Positions 13,862-15,112 of a DNA stretch of 15,112 nucleotides are shown here, in pieces (position 1 is the stretch's first letter; each line of letters starts with the position of its first letter). The stretch comes from Candidatus Zhuqueibacterota bacterium 4484_87. Lineage in GTDB: Bacteria > Zhuqueibacterota > Zhuqueibacteria > Thermofontimicrobiales > Thermofontimicrobiaceae. Where the stretch lies: positions 1-15,112 of the forward strand of contig NATN01000021.1 of assembly GCA_002085355.1 (NCBI GenBank). Reading direction: 5' to 3'. The translations under genes and the position numbers were made by a program. The notes beneath the pieces were generated by a model. That model saw nothing but the letters and a program-made list of their open reading frames with translations. It was not told the DNA's origin and searched no databases.

Positions 13862-15112
13862 GTGCAGAAACACAGTTTTTTTCTGATTCTGGTCGTATGT
13901 TTTATTTTGCCAAATTTGTTAATTTCTCAAAATTTTCTGCAAAACGGCGGATTTGAAAGCGGAGAAAATGGCTGGAATGGACTGTGGCTGCGAGTGGACA
14001 ATACCGGCATGTCTGAATTGGTTGATCATCCTGTGCATTCTGGAAATAAAGCCCTTCATATCAAATGCTGGGGCGAGCAAAATCAGGATTGGTCTTACTC
14101 ATCAGAAACGTTGCTGCTGGTAGATCCTCAATTTGTTTACGAATTTTCTGCCTGGGTAAAAGCTGATCAGATGAAAGATTACGCCGCGCTTTGTATCACG
14201 ACGCTTGATCGTAATCAGAATGTCACTGATTGGCTTTTTGCAATCAAAAACACAGAACGCACTAACGGGAACTACGAAAAATTTTCCTTAAAGTTCAAAG
14301 TCACTTCGGAAATCAAATATGTCCGCCCCAGATTCGTGGGCTGGGATTCTTGTGATATTTTCATCGACGATGCCAGTTTCGTCATTGCGGATACTGTTGG
14401 CAACAACGATGTTTATGTCCTGGAAAATAGCCACTTGAAAGCGGAGATTCATTCTGATGATTTTCGTCTGAATATTTTTGATAAAAAATCAAACCGACAA
14501 TACGCCAGTTCCGGTCTGGCAACCTTTTTGCCTCTCCGCGTAGATTCCATTAAGGACGGTCTTTCTTTCCACGGTATTTATCTTCCCGAAGATTTGGAAT
14601 TATCCGTTGATCTGTCGCTTCAAGACAACACGCTCATTTTTCAACTTTCGGCAGATTCGCTTTCCGATTTAAATGAAGAAATATTTTTCCCCGCACCGAT
14701 TCTCTCCAATGCCGGAGATTTTTTCATTGTTCCGAGAGCCTCGGGAATCATTTTTCCCGTAACTCATCATTACCCATTCTGGGATTTTCGATTTTGGGGG
14801 TATAAATCCACCATGGCATTTGTCGGTGTAACGAATTTGGCCTCCGGCTACATGATCGCCACTGACGATCCCTGGGATACAGGCGTTGAATTTGTCAAAA
14901 ATGAAATCCAAAATTACTATAATTTGCAGCTTTACCATGCGCCGAGCAAAGGGAAATTTGCTTATCCGAGAAAATTTTATTTGACGTTTGTGCATGACAA
15001 CGGCTACGTGGAAATGTGTCAGTGGTACCGCCGGCATGTCCAACAATTGCGTCCGGTGAAAACTTTTTCAGAAAAGATTTCAGAAAACCCTGATGTGGAA
15101 AAATTAAAAGGC
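13862..15112 (+). CDS. Exported CBM4/9-like plus probable GH101/GH129-related glycoside hydrolase, 3' end outside window
   Basis: The frame is open for 417 codons from GTG 13862 to the last base, so the gene continues beyond the window. AGGGG lies five bases before the GTG, and no in-frame ATG offers a comparable start. Residues 1-22 are a signal peptide with a hydrophobic core FFLILVVCFILPNLLI. Residues 24-175 resemble a CBM4/9-type carbohydrate-binding module: it opens NFLQNGGFESGENGW, contains VYEFSAWVKAD, and closes with DIFIDDASFVI. A second beta-rich domain begins near VLENSHLKAEI (186-196). The last visible part has WYRRHVQQLRPVKTFSEKI then NPDVEKLKG, recalling the region just before the catalytic barrel of GH101/GH129-related (DUF5696-like) enzymes. 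The catalytic residues are not in the window, so the enzyme class is inference. Confidence 0.8.
   Translation, partial: MQKHSFFLILVVCFILPNLLISQNFLQNGGFESGENGWNGLWLRVDNTGMSELVDHPVHSGNKALHIKCWGEQNQDWSYSSETLLLVDPQFVYEFSAWVKADQMKDYAALCITTLDRNQNVTDWLFAIKNTERTNGNYEKFSLKFKVTSEIKYVRPRFVGWDSCDIFIDDASFVIADTVGNNDVYVLENSHLKAEIHSDDFRLNIFDKKSNRQYASSGLATFLPLRVDSIKDGLSFHGIYLPEDLELSVDLSLQDNTLIFQLSADSLSDLNEEIFFPAPILSNAGDFFIVPRASGIIFPVTHHYPFWDFRFWGYKSTMAFVGVTNLASGYMIATDDPWDTGVEFVKNEIQNYYNLQLYHAPSKGKFAYPRKFYLTFVHDNGYVEMCQWYRRHVQQLRPVKTFSEKISENPDVEKLKG

Noticed and set aside
14669..15046. 125-codon minus-strand open frame
   Set aside because: It is antisense to the partial plus-strand carbohydrate-active enzyme, whose frame is open from 13862 to the end with signal peptide and recognisable domains.
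1..15112. CRISPR arrays, insertion sequences, phage or toxin-antitoxin genes
   Set aside because: No regularly spaced repeats, transposase motifs or small paired toxin/antitoxin frames were seen; the block is housekeeping plus transport and exported proteins.

Overview
The window (about 15.1 kb, AT-rich) looks like a chromosomal segment from a bacterium of the Fibrobacterota-Chlorobiota-Bacteroidota (FCB) side of the tree, perhaps a Calditrichota/KSB1/Ignavibacteria-like lineage. Three signs point there. A secreted protein ends in a type A (Por/T9SS-style) C-terminal sorting domain containing NYPNPF. Two candidate promoters (rpmE and tRNA-Asn) have a -10 box that runs into TTTG, as in the Bacteroidota consensus TAnnTTTG. 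The tRNA gene does not encode its CCA end. The placement is an inference; no 16S or marker phylogeny was possible.

Positions 172-4862 (all minus strand, read right to left) hold a conserved information-processing block: rho (transcription termination), rpmE (ribosomal protein L31), a DUF1385 membrane protein, prfA (release factor 1) and prmC (the methyltransferase that modifies release factors). The last three are joined by 4-base ATGA overlaps and probably form an operon. An intrinsic terminator and a new candidate promoter lie between rpmE and DUF1385. Positions 5122-6219 (minus) encode an orphan MalK/UgpC-type sugar ABC ATPase with no permease or binding protein nearby. Positions 6830-8957 (minus) encode a PaaI-like hotdog thioesterase followed by a sodium:solute symporter.

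Positions 9350-11478 (plus) hold the most interesting locus: two touching genes for a potassium-channel-like protein. The first has two transmembrane helices, a pore loop and an RCK (TrkA-N/TrkA-C) module. The second is a soluble RCK protein. Together they resemble a tandem-RCK channel (BK/Slo or CASTOR/POLLUX architecture) split into two polypeptides. The pore loop lacks the GYG potassium filter, and the Rossmann glycine motifs are altered in both RCK domains. The region upstream carries divergent candidate promoters for this operon and for the thioesterase-symporter pair.

Positions 11592-11774 form a compact tRNA-Asn(GTT) unit with promoter and terminator. Positions 12055-15112 (plus) encode two exported proteins. 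One is an uncharacterised 583-residue protein with a T9SS-type tail. The other is a GTG-started gene, cut by the window edge, with a signal peptide, a CBM4/9-like carbohydrate-binding module and the start of what looks like a GH101/GH129-related glycoside hydrolase. The ABC ATPase, symporter and last gene hint at a saprophytic, glycan-using lifestyle, but no complete utilisation locus is visible.
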